Positions 17,194-28,482 of a stretch of 64,000 nt of DNA are shown in pieces (within the stretch, counting starts at the first letter, position 1; the number at the start of each line of letters is the position of its first letter). Source of the stretch: VRUE01 sp963822295 (lineage in GTDB: Bacteria > Actinomycetota > Thermoleophilia > Solirubrobacterales > 70-9); NCBI GenBank assembly GCA_963822295.1, contig CAWGHD010000002.1, forward strand, positions 558,001 to 622,000, written 5' to 3'. Under the pieces are notes generated by a model that was not told where the DNA came from, searched no databases, and saw only the letters and a program-made list of their open reading frames with translations. The position numbers were made by a program, and so were the translations under genes.

Positions 17194-17218
17194 GAACATC
17201 TGTTCGCCTGGGTAGACT
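17194..17218 (+). promoter_or_regulatory. LexA (SOS) box and -10 element of uvrA
   Basis: GAACATCTGTTC at 17194-17205 matches the actinobacterial SOS box GAAC-N4-GTTC exactly. A TAGACT -10 box follows at 17213-17218, 7 nt before the GTG start, so transcription should begin at or next to the start codon. The LexA box lies where it would cover the -35 region. Confidence 0.85.
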
Positions 17219-17225
17219 GGGCGCA

Positions 17226-20092
<2,867 letters not shown>

Positions 20093-20096
<4 letters not shown>

Positions 20097-20114
20097 ATGG
20101 CTGATTCCATCTAG
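20093..20114. terminator. Hairpin containing the stop codons of uvrA and the ROK gene
   Basis: CTAGATGG (20093-20100) and its exact complement (20107-20114) with a 6-nt loop. The left arm holds the uvrA stop TAG and the right arm the stop of the opposite-strand gene. With only 8 bp and no T-run it is a weak terminator candidate. Its sequence resembles the left end of the structured element at 35345. Confidence 0.5.
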
Positions 20115-21076
20115 CGCGAGAAGAGCAGCGAGGCGCCGATCGCGCCGCCGAGGTCGCCGAGGGCGGCGACGCGGACGGCGGGAGGCCGTTCGTCGACGAA
20201 GAGGTGCTTGCCCATCTCCTCGGTCAGCGGCTCCATCAGGCGCTCGCCGAAGCGCACGCCGAGGCCGCCGCCGAGGATCACCGCTTCGGGGTCGAGCAGG
20301 TTGACGGCGGAGGCGACGCCGGTGCCGAGCGCCTCGATCGCGCGCTCGATCAGCTTCTCGGCGAGCGGGTCGCCGTGGTCCAGCGCCCGCTCCCAGATGC
20401 CGCTGGTCAGCCGCGGTTTGCCGTGCTTCTCCATCAGCTTGAAGAGATCGGTCTTCTCGCCCTCCTCGTGCCGGCGGCGCGCCTCCGCTTCCATCGCCCC
20501 GCGCCCGGCGTAGGCCTCCAGGCAGCCACGGCGGCCGCAGGGGCACCTGGCGCCGCCGCGCTTGACGACCATGTGGCCGATCTCCCCGGCAGCCCCGCGG
20601 CCCAGCCACGGCCTGCCGTCGATGATCAGGCCGCCGCCGACGCCGGTCCCCCAGAAGACCCCGATCAGGGTCGAGAACTCGCGGCCCGCCCCGAGCTCGA
20701 ACTCCGCTTCGGTCGCGACCTGGACGTCGTTGCCGAGCCGGACCTCGGCGCCGAGCTCGCCGCGCAGCGTCTCGGCCAGCGGGAAGCTGCCCTCCCAGCC
20801 GGGAAGGTTCTTCGCCGCTGAGACGACGCCCGTCTTCTCGTCGGCGTCGCCGGGGGAACCGACCCCGACGCCGGCCAGGTCCTCCGTCCGCAGACCGGCG
20901 GCCTCGGCGGCCTCGCGCATCGCCGCCGCCATCTCGCGGGCGACATCCTCCGGGCCGCCGCCGGTCGGCGTCGGCCGCCGCGCCTGGCCGAGCACCTCTC
21001 CCTCGGCGCCGACGACCGCGGTCTGGATCTTGGTGCCGCCGAGGTCGATGCCGCCGCGAGGCCGGTGGATCGTCAT
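20111..21076 (-). CDS. ROK-family glucokinase
   Basis: ATP-dependent sugar kinase of the ROK family, most likely glucokinase (glucose to glucose-6-phosphate, cytoplasm). 321 residues, normal size. Phosphate motif GGIDLGGTKIQTAVV at the N-terminus, catalytic Asp in GNDVQVATEAE, the ROK histidine/zinc site GEIGHMVV and CPCGRRGCLEAYAG, and a C-terminal VILGGGLG adenosine motif. It lacks a winged-helix domain, so it is an enzyme rather than a ROK repressor. The start lies 1 nt after the stop of the upstream 160-residue gene, so the two are coupled. Confidence 0.9.
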   Translation of the reverse strand: MTIHRPRGGIDLGGTKIQTAVVGAEGEVLGQARRPTPTGGGPEDVAREMAAAMREAAEAAGLRTEDLAGVGVGSPGDADEKTGVVSAAKNLPGWEGSFPLAETLRGELGAEVRLGNDVQVATEAEFELGAGREFSTLIGVFWGTGVGGGLIIDGRPWLGRGAAGEIGHMVVKRGGARCPCGRRGCLEAYAGRGAMEAEARRRHEEGEKTDLFKLMEKHGKPRLTSGIWERALDHGDPLAEKLIERAIEALGTGVASAVNLLDPEAVILGGGLGVRFGERLMEPLTEEMGKHLFVDERPPAVRVAALGDLGGAIGASLLFSR

Positions 21077-21077
21077 C

Positions 21078-21560
21078 TCAGCCCTGCGAGGGGGCTCCCT
21101 GCAGCACCGCCATCACGTCCTGGCTGACCGGGTCGTCCTTGACGCCGATCCCGACCAGGGTCACCTTCTCGTCCTCGGCCGGCGATTCGAGCGTCAGCGA
21201 CGTCATCGAGCCCTGCTGGGTGCTCGCCCTGAGGCCGGCCCTCTCCCAGACCGCGACCTCGTCACCGAGCTTGTAGTCACGCCCGATCTTCACCTTGAAG
21301 GCGTAGACCCTGTCCGGCGTGACGGCGAGCATCACCTTGTCGGGCAGCCCGCCGGCTTTCTTCTTGCGCAACATCTTGATCCCGGCGTAGACGGCGCCGC
21401 CCAGCTGCGCCTTCGACGCCACGTAGTTCGCCGACGCGCCGCCCTGGCGGAAGCCGGCGGCGGCGAGCACCTCTTCGCCGTTGACCTGGGGGCCGACCAG
21501 CTCGCGACACTTATGCCGCCACTCCTCGACCTGCGCGGCGCTCATTTCGAACATTCCCAT
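21078..21560 (-). CDS. Conserved-looking protein of unknown function
   Basis: I do not recognise a family. 160 residues, soluble, no signal peptide. Alternating strands from about residue 73 on (KVMLAVTPDRVYAFKVKIGRDYKL, EVAVWERAGL) resemble a PH-like or GRAM-like beta fold; the central segment is basic (MLRKKKAG). A TAGGGT box is about 35 nt upstream and a GAGGGGAG ribosome site precedes the ATG. Coupled to the downstream ROK kinase gene. Divergent from the acyltransferase gene. Confidence 0.6.
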   Translation of the reverse strand: MGMFEMSAAQVEEWRHKCRELVGPQVNGEEVLAAAGFRQGGASANYVASKAQLGGAVYAGIKMLRKKKAGGLPDKVMLAVTPDRVYAFKVKIGRDYKLGDEVAVWERAGLRASTQQGSMTSLTLESPAEDEKVTLVGIGVKDDPVSQDVMAVLQGAPSQG

Positions 21561-21628
21561 CGACGAACTCCCCTCGGCCGAATTTCCCGAGCCGACCCTA
21601 CCCCCGGGCGCTCTGGAAAGCTAGGACC

Positions 21629-22208
21629 ATGGCCGAGACCGGTTGGAGGCTGTGGTGGGCAAAGCGCCGCTGGTATGAGCGCAATCGCCGGCCCCTGCGC
21701 CGCTGGCGCATCGCCCGCCACGCCGCCCGCGGCGGCTTCTTCATCCGCCTCCCGATCGAGGGCGAGGTGCTGGAGGCCCTCGACGAGGGCAGGCTGCAGA
21801 TCGGCGAGGCGACGCTGCTCGAGCCGGGCTGCTGGCTGACGCTGGCACCCGAGGCCCGGATCGAGATCGGCCGCGAGTGCTTCCTCAACCGCAACACGAT
21901 GGTCGCCGCCCAGAAAGAGGTCCGGATCGGCGACCACACGATGTTCGCCAACGGCTGCTTCATCGGCGACGCCGAGCACCGCTACGACGACCCCGACACC
22001 CCCGTCACCCGCCAGGGCTTCACCTCGAAGGGGCCGGTGCGAATCGGGTCCAACTGCTGGTTCGGCGTCAACTGCGTCGTCACCAGCGGGGTCACGATCG
22101 GCGACCGCTGCGTGATCGGCGCCAACTCGGTGGTCACGAAGGACATTCCCCCCGGGACGATCGCGGCCGGGGCCCCCGCCGAAGGTGCGGAGGAAGATCG
22201 GCGGATGA
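21629..22208 (+). CDS. Hexapeptide-repeat acyltransferase (maltose/galactoside acetyltransferase-like)
   Basis: Left-handed beta-helix O-acyltransferase: tandem hexapeptide repeats (IEIGRECFLNRNTMVA, VRIGDHTMF, VRIGSNCWFGVNCVVTSGVTIGDRCVIGANSVV) and the usual ending KDIPPGTIAAGAPA. About 192 residues. In the sequence as given the frame runs on into the downstream cyclase. Removing one base near 22181 gives the standard family ending AKVRRKIGG and a stop at 22206-22208 that overlaps the ATG of the cyclase (ATGA). I therefore read it as a separate gene with an inserted base. Acceptor sugar or amine unknown. Confidence 0.8.
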
Positions 22209-23068
22209 GCGAGGGGGACGCTCCGCAGAAGCTCACCCCCTGGCAGCGCATGGGGGTTCGCATGGTCCGCCGCAAGGCCGGCAAGGGACCCGACGAGCCG
22301 CTCGGCGCCGAGGACTGGGCGGCCGCCTACGAGGCCGAGAAGGGCCTGATCCCCCGCACGGTGCACGGCCTCTGGAGGCGCCTGCCCAGCAGTCCGCGCT
22401 GCGGACGCTGCGGGGCGCCCTTCGCCGGCTTCGGCCGTTTCATCGTCAGGCCGCTCGGCTACCGCCCCTCGCGCAAGAACCCGACGATCTGCGCAACCTG
22501 CGTCGAGACCTCGCCCCCGGGTGGGATGAAGATGAAAACGGGAGTTCTCTTCGCGGACCTGCGCGGCTTCACGACCCGCAGCGAGGGCGCCGACCCTGAG
22601 GAGGTGTCGCTGATCCTGCGACGCTTCTACCGCTGCGCGGAGGACGTCCTCTTCCCGGACGCGGTCATCGACAAGCTGATCGGCGACGAGGTCATGGCCC
22701 TGTACCTGCCGCAGGTTCAGATGCGGATCGGCGAGGACGAGGTCCCGTCGCTGATGCTCGAGCACGGCCGCGAGCTGCTGCGCGCGGTCGGATACGGCTC
22801 CGCCGGGGGACCATTCGTCGAGATGGGGGTCGGCATCGACTTCGGCGAGGCCTTCGTCGGCAACATCGGCGAACGCGCGCTCTACGACTTCACCGCGGTC
22901 GGCGATGTCGTCAACACCGCGTCACGCCTGCAGGGCGAGGCGGCGGGCGGCGAGATCGTGTTCTCTGAGCGAGTCGCCGCGGGGCTGCCCGAGCTGACCG
23001 GCGCGCGGATCGAGCTCACCCTGAAGGGGAAGAGCGAACCTCAGGTCGCCTACCGCGTGACGACCTGA
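22205..23068 (+). CDS. Class III adenylate/guanylate cyclase-domain protein
   Basis: 287 residues. A zinc-ribbon-like stretch (CGRCGAPF ... CATCVE, about residues 60-100) precedes a class III nucleotide cyclase domain: VLFADLRGFTTRSE with the metal-binding Asp, IDKLIGDEVMALY, GIDFGEAFVGNIG and FTAVGDVVNTASRLQ with the transition-state Asn. It may make cAMP or cGMP. No membrane helix. Start ATG overlaps the acyltransferase stop. The apparent 479-residue fusion with the acyltransferase is probably an artefact. Confidence 0.82.
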   Translation: MSEGDAPQKLTPWQRMGVRMVRRKAGKGPDEPLGAEDWAAAYEAEKGLIPRTVHGLWRRLPSSPRCGRCGAPFAGFGRFIVRPLGYRPSRKNPTICATCVETSPPGGMKMKTGVLFADLRGFTTRSEGADPEEVSLILRRFYRCAEDVLFPDAVIDKLIGDEVMALYLPQVQMRIGEDEVPSLMLEHGRELLRAVGYGSAGGPFVEMGVGIDFGEAFVGNIGERALYDFTAVGDVVNTASRLQGEAAGGEIVFSERVAAGLPELTGARIELTLKGKSEPQVAYRVTT

Positions 23069-23107
23069 GGCTCCTCTCCCTGCGTACTCCTGCCGGAAAC
23101 TCGGTCT

Positions 23108-24043
23108 CTAGGAGAGCGGCTCCCAGTCCCAGGCCTTCTGGGACGTGAGGCTCTCCTGGTCGAGGTAGCGCCGCAGCTCGTCGAGCTCGGCCGGCTCGAC
23201 GCCGTAGACGTGGTCGGGTTCGGGGAAGTGGCCTGAGCGGACCTCCTCGACGTACTGGCCGACGCCGGCCACCATCTGGTCGTGGATGTCGGCGTAGCGC
23301 TTGACGAATTTCGCCATCCGCCCCGTCGTGATCCCGAGCAGGTCGTGGAAGACCAGCACCTGGCCGGAGGTCGCCGGGCCGGCGCCGATGCCGATCGTCG
23401 GCACCTCGAGCCTTTCGACGATCGCCTCGGTGACCGCCGCCGGGACGGCCTCGAAGACGATCGCGAAGCAACCCACCGACTGCAGGGCGAGAGCGTCCTC
23501 GCTGAGCTTGATCGCGGCCCCGGCGGTCTTGCCCTGGGCCTTGTAGCCGCCCAGCGCGGTCGCCGTCTGGGGAGTCAGCCCGACGTGGCCCATGACCGGG
23601 ATCCCGGAGTTGACGATCGCCCGCGCGCGCTCGACGGAGGTGCCGCCGGCCTCGAGCTTGACGACCCGGCAGCCGGTCTCCTTGACCAGTCGCTGGGCGT
23701 TGGCGACGGCGAGCTCGTTGCTCGCCTCGTAGCTCCCCATCGGCATGTCGCCGACCATCAGCGGCGTGGTCAGGCCACGGCGCACGGCCTTGCCGAGGAT
23801 GATCATCTCCTCCATCGAGACCGGCTCGGTGCCGGGGTATCCGAGCACGACCATCGCCGCCGAGTCGCCGACCAGGACGATGTCGACGCCGGCCTCCTCG
23901 GCGACCTGCGCCGAGGGGTAGTCGTAGGCGGTGATCATCGTGATCGGCTCGCCGGCCGCCTTCATCGCGTTCAGCTTCGGCAGTCCGACCGGCTCCCGGT
24001 CGGGGGAGGGGGGAGCGGTGTGGGAGCTGGCTCCGGAGCTCAT
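23108..24043 (-). CDS. panB: 3-methyl-2-oxobutanoate hydroxymethyltransferase
   Basis: First committed step of pantothenate synthesis: transfers a hydroxymethyl group from 5,10-methylene-THF to ketoisovalerate. 311 residues. Family motifs: MITAYDYPSAQVAEEAGVD, GDSAAMVVLGY (metal Asp), GDMPMGSYE, KLEAGG, GHVGLTPQ and IGIGAGPATSGQVLVFHDLLG. Slightly long N-terminus (about 25 residues). Last gene of panC-panD-panB; its ATG overlaps the panD stop by 4 nt. Confidence 0.95.
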   Translation of the reverse strand: MSSGASSHTAPPSPDREPVGLPKLNAMKAAGEPITMITAYDYPSAQVAEEAGVDIVLVGDSAAMVVLGYPGTEPVSMEEMIILGKAVRRGLTTPLMVGDMPMGSYEASNELAVANAQRLVKETGCRVVKLEAGGTSVERARAIVNSGIPVMGHVGLTPQTATALGGYKAQGKTAGAAIKLSEDALALQSVGCFAIVFEAVPAAVTEAIVERLEVPTIGIGAGPATSGQVLVFHDLLGITTGRMAKFVKRYADIHDQMVAGVGQYVEEVRSGHFPEPDHVYGVEPAELDELRRYLDQESLTSQKAWDWEPLS

Positions 24044-24435
24044 GCCACCGCCTCCGCGCTCAGCAGGACCTCGGGGTGGCTGTCCACCGCGACCGGGGCG
24101 TTGTCGTCGTCGACGTGGACGACGACCGGCGAGTAGCGGGCGAGGTCGCTCTCGTCGTAGGAGCCGAAGGAGGCGACGATGATCTTGTGGCCGGGCCGCG
24201 TCAGGTGGGCGGCTGCGCCGTTGACCTGCATCGTGCCCGAGCCGGGCTCGCCGTCGATCACGTAGGTGACGAAGCGGGCGCCGTTGTCGACGTCCCAGAC
24301 GTGGACCTGCTCGTTCGTGATCAGGTCGGCGCTCGCCATCAGCTCGGTGTCGATGGTGATGCTGCCGATGTAGTCCACGTCGCAGTCGGTCACGGTGGCC
24401 CGGTGGATCTTGGACTTCAGCATCTGCCTCTGCAT
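24040..24435 (-). CDS. panD: Aspartate 1-decarboxylase
   Basis: Pyruvoyl enzyme converting aspartate to beta-alanine for pantothenate. 131 residues. The self-cleavage site Gly24-Ser25 is in DYIGSITID; the substrate Arg/Tyr context (RATVT, NGARFVTYVI) and NGAAAHL are present. Ribosome site GAGAGGAG before the ATG. 27 nt downstream of panC and overlapping panB by ATGA. Confidence 0.96.
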   Translation of the reverse strand: MQRQMLKSKIHRATVTDCDVDYIGSITIDTELMASADLITNEQVHVWDVDNGARFVTYVIDGEPGSGTMQVNGAAAHLTRPGHKIIVASFGSYDESDLARYSPVVVHVDDDNAPVAVDSHPEVLLSAEAVA

Positions 24436-24462
24436 TGGCTCCTCTCTCGCTCGCGCCGCGTG

Positions 24463-25374
24463 TCAAGTCTCGGATGTCGGTCGGATCAGGACGTTGTCGA
24501 TCAGTCGCGCGCCGCCGACCCGGGCGGCGACCGCGACGAGCACGGGGCGGCCGTTCAGCTCCGTGACCGGGCCGAGGTCGTCCGGGTTGCGCGCCTCCAG
24601 GTACTCGGGCTCGATCCCGGCCGCGCGCAGCTCCTCGCGGGCGGCGTCGATGCCGGCGGCGAGCGAGCCGTCGCGAGCGCCGCTCTCGGCCGCCCGCAGC
24701 GCCCGTGAGAGCGCCGTCGCCCGCTCCCGGTCCTCGGGCTCGAGGTAGGCGTTGCGCGAGCTCATCGCCAGCCCGTCCGGCTCGCGGACCGTGGGCAGCG
24801 CCTCGACTCGGACCGGGAAGTCGAGGTCGCGGACCATGCGGCGGATCACCGCAAGCTGCTGCGCGTCCTTCTGGCCGAAGTAGGCGACGTCCGGCTGCAC
24901 CGTGTTGAAGAGCTTGGCGACCACCGTCGTGACGCCGCGGAAGTGCTCGGGCCCGCGGCGCCGCGGGTCCCCGTCGAGGACCTCGGTCAGGCCCTCGACC
25001 TCGACCCGCGTCGCGAAGCCCTCCGGGTAGACGTCCTCGACGGCGGGCGCGTAGACGAGGTCGACGCCGGCCTCGGCGGCGAGGCGCGCGTCGCGGCCCT
25101 CGTCGCGGGGGTAGCGGTCGAGGTCCTCGTCGGGCCCGAACTGCGTCGGGTTGACGAAGAGGCTCATGACGACGACGTCGCACTCCTCGCAGGCGGCGCG
25201 GAGCAGCGAGAGGTGGCCCTCGTGCAGGTAGCCCATCGTCGGGACCAGGCCGACCGAGCGCCCCGCGGCACGGGCGTCCGCCAGCGCGTCGCGCAACTCG
25301 TGCTTGGCGCGGACGAGAGTCGCGCTGCCAGGTGCATGCGGTGGGTTCATCGCTAGGAGGCTCATGGGGTCCAT
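24463..25374 (-). CDS. panC: Pantothenate synthetase
   Basis: ATP-dependent ligation of pantoate and beta-alanine. Motifs PTMGYLHEGHLSLLR (HxGH nucleotide site), FVNPTQFGP, YFGQKDAQQL and MSSRNAYL. About 303 residues from the ATG at 25374; ATGs at 25365 and 25350 are alternatives. A TATACT -10 box at 25402-25407 (minus strand) is the only good promoter seen, so an upstream TTG at 25398 is unlikely. First gene of the pan operon, divergent from the fmdB-like gene. Confidence 0.94.
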   Translation of the reverse strand: MDPMSLLAMNPPHAPGSATLVRAKHELRDALADARAAGRSVGLVPTMGYLHEGHLSLLRAACEECDVVVMSLFVNPTQFGPDEDLDRYPRDEGRDARLAAEAGVDLVYAPAVEDVYPEGFATRVEVEGLTEVLDGDPRRRGPEHFRGVTTVVAKLFNTVQPDVAYFGQKDAQQLAVIRRMVRDLDFPVRVEALPTVREPDGLAMSSRNAYLEPEDRERATALSRALRAAESGARDGSLAAGIDAAREELRAAGIEPEYLEARNPDDLGPVTELNGRPVLVAVAARVGGARLIDNVLIRPTSET

Positions 25375-25450
25375 GCCCTGCGGGTCACGGCCGAGCAACG
25401 AAGTATAAGCACAGAGGATGCGTCGCTTTGCGCGTTTCGGCGCGACTTTC

Positions 25451-25477
25451 TTGACCAGTTGTGGGCGGCCATAGAAT
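25451..25477 (+). promoter_or_regulatory. Promoter of the fmdB-udg-tsa gene run
   Basis: TTGACC (25451-25456) and TAGAAT (25472-25477) with 15 nt between, 9 nt before the TTG start of the fmdB-like gene. The spacing is slightly short, but both boxes are close to consensus and the arrangement matches other start-proximal promoters in the window. Confidence 0.6.
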
Positions 25478-25486
25478 CGGCGCAGG

Positions 25487-25749
25487 TTGCCGATCTACGA
25501 ATTCGAGTGCGAGCAGTGCGGTTGCCGCTTCGAGGAGCTGGTCGCGGCCGACGCGCCCGCGCCTCCCTGCCCGGAGTGCGGCGCCGAGGGGGCCAAACGG
25601 CTGATCTCAGGCTTCGCGCCGGCCGGGCGCCAGCCGCGCGGCCCCAAGGTGCAAGCTCCGACGAATCGCAGCGCGGGGAGCGCATGCGGGCCATCGGGAG
25701 CGCCTCGCGACGCGACAGGGCCAAACGGGCGAAGGGCGAACAGCCGTGA
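25487..25749 (+). CDS. FmdB-family zinc ribbon protein, frameshifted
   Basis: Small FmdB/regulatory-type zinc ribbon: MPIYEFECEQCG ... CPECG gives a CxxC-x(n)-CxxC site at about residues 8-11 and 28-31, followed by a basic tail. Start TTG. One extra base near 25650 moves the frame; reading through it gives a C-terminus SQRGERMRAIGSASRRDR...EQP and a stop at 25747-25749 that overlaps the GTG of the glycosylase gene. About 86 residues, normal for the family. Function not known; often next to repair or translation genes. Confidence 0.75.
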
Positions 25750-26433
25750 GCCTTTCCGCCGAGGAGCGCCGGGCAGCCTCGTCGAGCTCTTCAACGAGGT
25801 CAGGGACTGCACCCGCTGCCCCCTGCACGAGACGCGCACCAAGGCGGTGTTCGGCGCCGGCAACGCCGACGCCGACCTGATGTTCGTCGGCGAGGCGCCC
25901 GGGCGCCGAGGAGGACCGCCAGGGACTGCCCTTCGTCGGCCGCGCCGGCCAGCTCCTCAACCAGATGCTGGAGGGGATCGGCCTCACGCGCGAGGACGTC
26001 TTCATCGCCAACGTCCTCAAGTCGCGCCCGCCCGGCAACCGCGACCCGCAGCCTGCCGAGATCGAGGCCTGCCGTCCCTACCTGTTCGAGCAGGTCCGCC
26101 TGATCGAGCCGCGGGTCGTCTGCACGCTCGGGCAACTTCGCGACCAAGCTGCTCAGCGGCAACCCCGCCGGGATCACCCGGGTGCGCGGCACCCCGCAGG
26201 TGCACGAGCTGGGCGGCCGGGCCGTCTTCCTGCTGCCGCTCTTCCACCCGGCCGCGGCCCTGCGGACGCCGGCGGTCAAGGAGACCCTGCGCGGCGACTT
26301 CGAGCGGATTCCAGCCCTGCTCGCCCAACCGCTGCCCGCCGCCGCCGCGCCCGAGGAGCCGCTCGAGGAGGCGGAGCCGGCGACGCCGGAGCGCCCGCTT
26401 CCGGCCGACGAGCAGCTGGACCTGTTTGGCTGA
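25746..26433 (+). CDS. Family 4 (4Fe-4S) uracil-DNA glycosylase, frameshifted
   Basis: Removes uracil from DNA in base-excision repair. The N-terminal CTRCPLH and later cysteines for the iron-sulphur cluster, the catalytic GEAPG block followed by GLPFVGRAGQLL, and LFHPAA are all present. The frame is broken at three points (about 25757 missing base, 25902 and 26131 extra G), each restoring family sequence (EEDRQGLPFVG; LGNFATKLLSG). After repair about 228 residues, with a Pro/Glu/Ala-rich C-terminal tail ending DLFG. Stop overlaps the tsaE TTG. Confidence 0.85.
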
Positions 26434-26862
26434 GCGGGAGCTCACAACGGCTTCGGCGAGCGAGACCGAAGCGCTCGGCGCGCGCATCGCCGCGGGCCTC
26501 GGGCCGGGCGCGTGGTCGTCGTCTCCGGGGAGGTCGGGGCCGGCAAGACGACGCTGATCCGCGGCGCCTGCCGGGCGCTCGGGGTCGAGGAACCGGTCAC
26601 CTCGCCGACCTTCACGATCGGCCAGCGCTACCGGGCGCCGGGGCTCTGGGTCTCGCACCTCGACCTCTACCGGCTCGCCGACATCGAGGGCGAGGACCCC
26701 GCCCTGCTCGACGACTACCTCTCCGCGGACGGGATCGCCTTCGTCGAGTGGCCGGCCGCGGCGGGGCGGCGCCTGGGGCGGGCGTCGCTGGACATCCGGT
26801 TGAGCCACGCCGGCGGCGAGCGCCGCGATGTGGAGCTGGATTCCGCATCTCACCGCGAATAA
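26426..26862 (+). CDS. tsaE: tRNA t6A biosynthesis ATPase, frameshifted
   Basis: ATPase needed with TsaB and TsaD to make N6-threonylcarbamoyladenosine at position 37 of ANN-decoding tRNAs. Walker A GEVGAGKTTLIRG, the SPTFTI segment, HLDLYRL and FVEWP motifs are clear. A base is missing near 26511 (between GLGPGA and VVVVSGEV). The TTG start overlaps the glycosylase stop. About 145 residues. Part of the gene run with tsaB, rimI and tsaD, from which it is separated by one secreted-protein gene. Confidence 0.9.
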
Positions 26863-26934
26863 GCGTGTTCGGAATAGAGAGCCGCGGTGTAGCATCGGCC
26901 GCGAAACCGACTTCGAAGGAGGGAAGGGCCCGAA

Positions 26935-27308
26935 ATGAAGCGACTCAAGACGCTGACTGCAGTGCTGGCGGTGGGGGCGCTGCTGGTGAGCCTGGTGCCC
27001 GCCTCGGCGAGCGCCGCCGCCTACAGCCACTACGTCGCCTGCGGTGTCTCGCAGAACGCGGAGCCCTCCCACCTCTGCCAGAAAAAACGCAAAAAGGGCG
27101 CCTTCTTCCGCAGCAACAACGCCACGGTCTTCTACACGGTCTGCGTCAAATTCCCGACCAAAACGAAACCGCTCTGCGCTCCTCGCCAGGAAGCGGTCCA
27201 GGGGACGCTCTACGTGAACAAGATCACCTCGAACATCCCCGGCATGCACACGGTCAGCTGGTTCGTCGAGGGCAAGAAAGTCGGAGCCTTCGACTTCCGG
27301 GTCCCTGA
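26935..27308 (+). CDS. Secreted protein of unknown function between tsaE and tsaB
   Basis: Signal peptide (basic MKRLK, hydrophobic 6-22, cleavage after PASASA), then about 100 residues with five or six cysteines in pairs (YVACGVSQ, HLCQKK, TVCVKF, PLCAP), suggesting disulphides, and a basic KKRKKG patch. Ribosome site AAGGAGGG upstream and a TAGCAT box near 26891. No family recognised. As given, its frame runs into tsaB without a stop. An indel near 27300 would end it at the TGA at 27306-27308; the exact end is uncertain. Confidence 0.6.
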
Positions 27309-27310
27309 CG

Positions 27311-28049
27311 GTGATCTGGCGCTGATCGGCTTCGACACCGCGACCGAGGACACCGCCGTCTGCGCCTCGCGCGACGGCAAGGTCCTCTACGAGTCGCTGC
27401 TCGGGCTCTCGCCCGACGGCAGGCCCCGGCCACACGACGCGCGCTGCTCGGCGAGGTCGAGCGCGCCGCCGCGGCGGCCGGCGGCTGGGCCGCAGGTCGG
27501 ACGATCGCGGTCGGCCTCGGCCCGGGCTCGTTCACCGGGCTGCGGGTCGGCGATCGCCAGCGCCCGCGCGCTCGGCGCCAGCCTCGGCCTCCCGGCGTCG
27601 GCGTCGGCACGCTCGACGCGCTCGGCCACGGCCTGGCCGGGCGCGATGGATCGCGGCGCGGCAGCCTCGCCGTCCTCGACGCCCGCCGCGGCGAGGTCTT
27701 CGCGGCGCTCTACTCCGGCGAGGGGGAGCGGCTCTGGGGGCCGTCGGTCGGGGGCCCCGGAGGAGCTTGCGGAGCGCCTCTCCGCGTTGCCCGCAGCCGC
27801 CGCTGGCCGCCGGTTCGGGGGCGGTACGATTTCGTGATGAGTTGGAGAGTCGCGGCGCCGAGGTGCCGGATGACGGAGACCCCGTCCATCGGGTGGCCGC
27901 GCGCCACGTCTGCGCCCTCGCGGCCGACGGCGCCCCGGCCGCGACGGCGGGGCGCTCTCCCCGATCTACCTGAGGCCCCCCGACGCGGAGCGCTGGCGTG
28001 AGCGAGACAATCCCGAGAAGACGAGGCTGAGCCCGCGACGGCCCGGTGA
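27311..28049 (+). CDS. tsaB: t6A biosynthesis scaffold protein, multiply frameshifted
   Basis: TsaB, the inactive ASKHA-fold partner of TsaD in t6A formation. Pieces in all three frames join into family sequence: ALIGFDTATEDTAVC, TIAVGLGPGSFTGLRVG, LDALGHGLAG, VLDARRGEVFAALY, YLRPPDAERWR. I count about eight indels (near 27317, 27433, 27555, 27598, 27755, 27800, 27952 and before the end). The likely stop is the TGA overlapping the rimI GTG (GTGA). So many breaks in a gene that is normally essential, next to equally broken essential genes, point to sequence error. Confidence 0.75.
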
Positions 28050-28482
28050 TCCGGCGGCTCGCCTACAGCGACCTGCCGGCGGTGATCGCGATCGAGCGGC
28101 GCTCGTTCCCGACGCCCTGGTCGCTGGCGATGTTCGTCCTCGAGCTCTCCAAGCCCTCCGGGATCTGCCTCGCCGCGACCAGGGACGAGGATCTGCTCGG
28201 CTACCTCGTCTGCTCGCGCTACGACCAGGTCTGGCACCTGATGAACGTCGCCGTCACGCCCGAGCAGCCGGCGCGGCGGGGTCGCGAGCCGGCTGATCGC
28301 GCGGCTGCTTCGAGGAGTGCGGCGGCGACGCGGGCCTGCCGTTCACGCTCGAGGTGCGGGTCTCCAACCACGAGGCGATCGCGATGTACGAGGGCTTCGG
28401 CTTCCGCTCCGCCGGCATCCGTCCTCGCTACTACCACGACAACGGCGAGGACGCGCTGATCATGTGGCTGGACTGCGGCCCG
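28046..28482 (+). CDS. rimI: Ribosomal-protein-alanine N-acetyltransferase-like domain
   Basis: GNAT acetyltransferase of the RimI type, which acetylates the N-terminal Ala of S18 and related proteins. IRRLAYSDLPAVIAIERRSFPTPW, the acetyl-CoA loop (RRRGVASRL after correcting an extra base near 28271), NHEAIAMYEGFGF and the conserved ending RPRYYHDNGEDALIM are visible; a second extra base lies near 28311. No stop codon separates it from the TsaD domain that follows in the same frame, so RimI and TsaD may be a fused protein. GTG start overlaps the tsaB stop. Confidence 0.8.

Noticed and set aside
26935..27837. Single 300-codon frame joining a secreted protein to TsaB
   Set aside because: A signal peptide in front of a cytoplasmic tRNA-modification protein makes no sense; explained by an indel near 27300.
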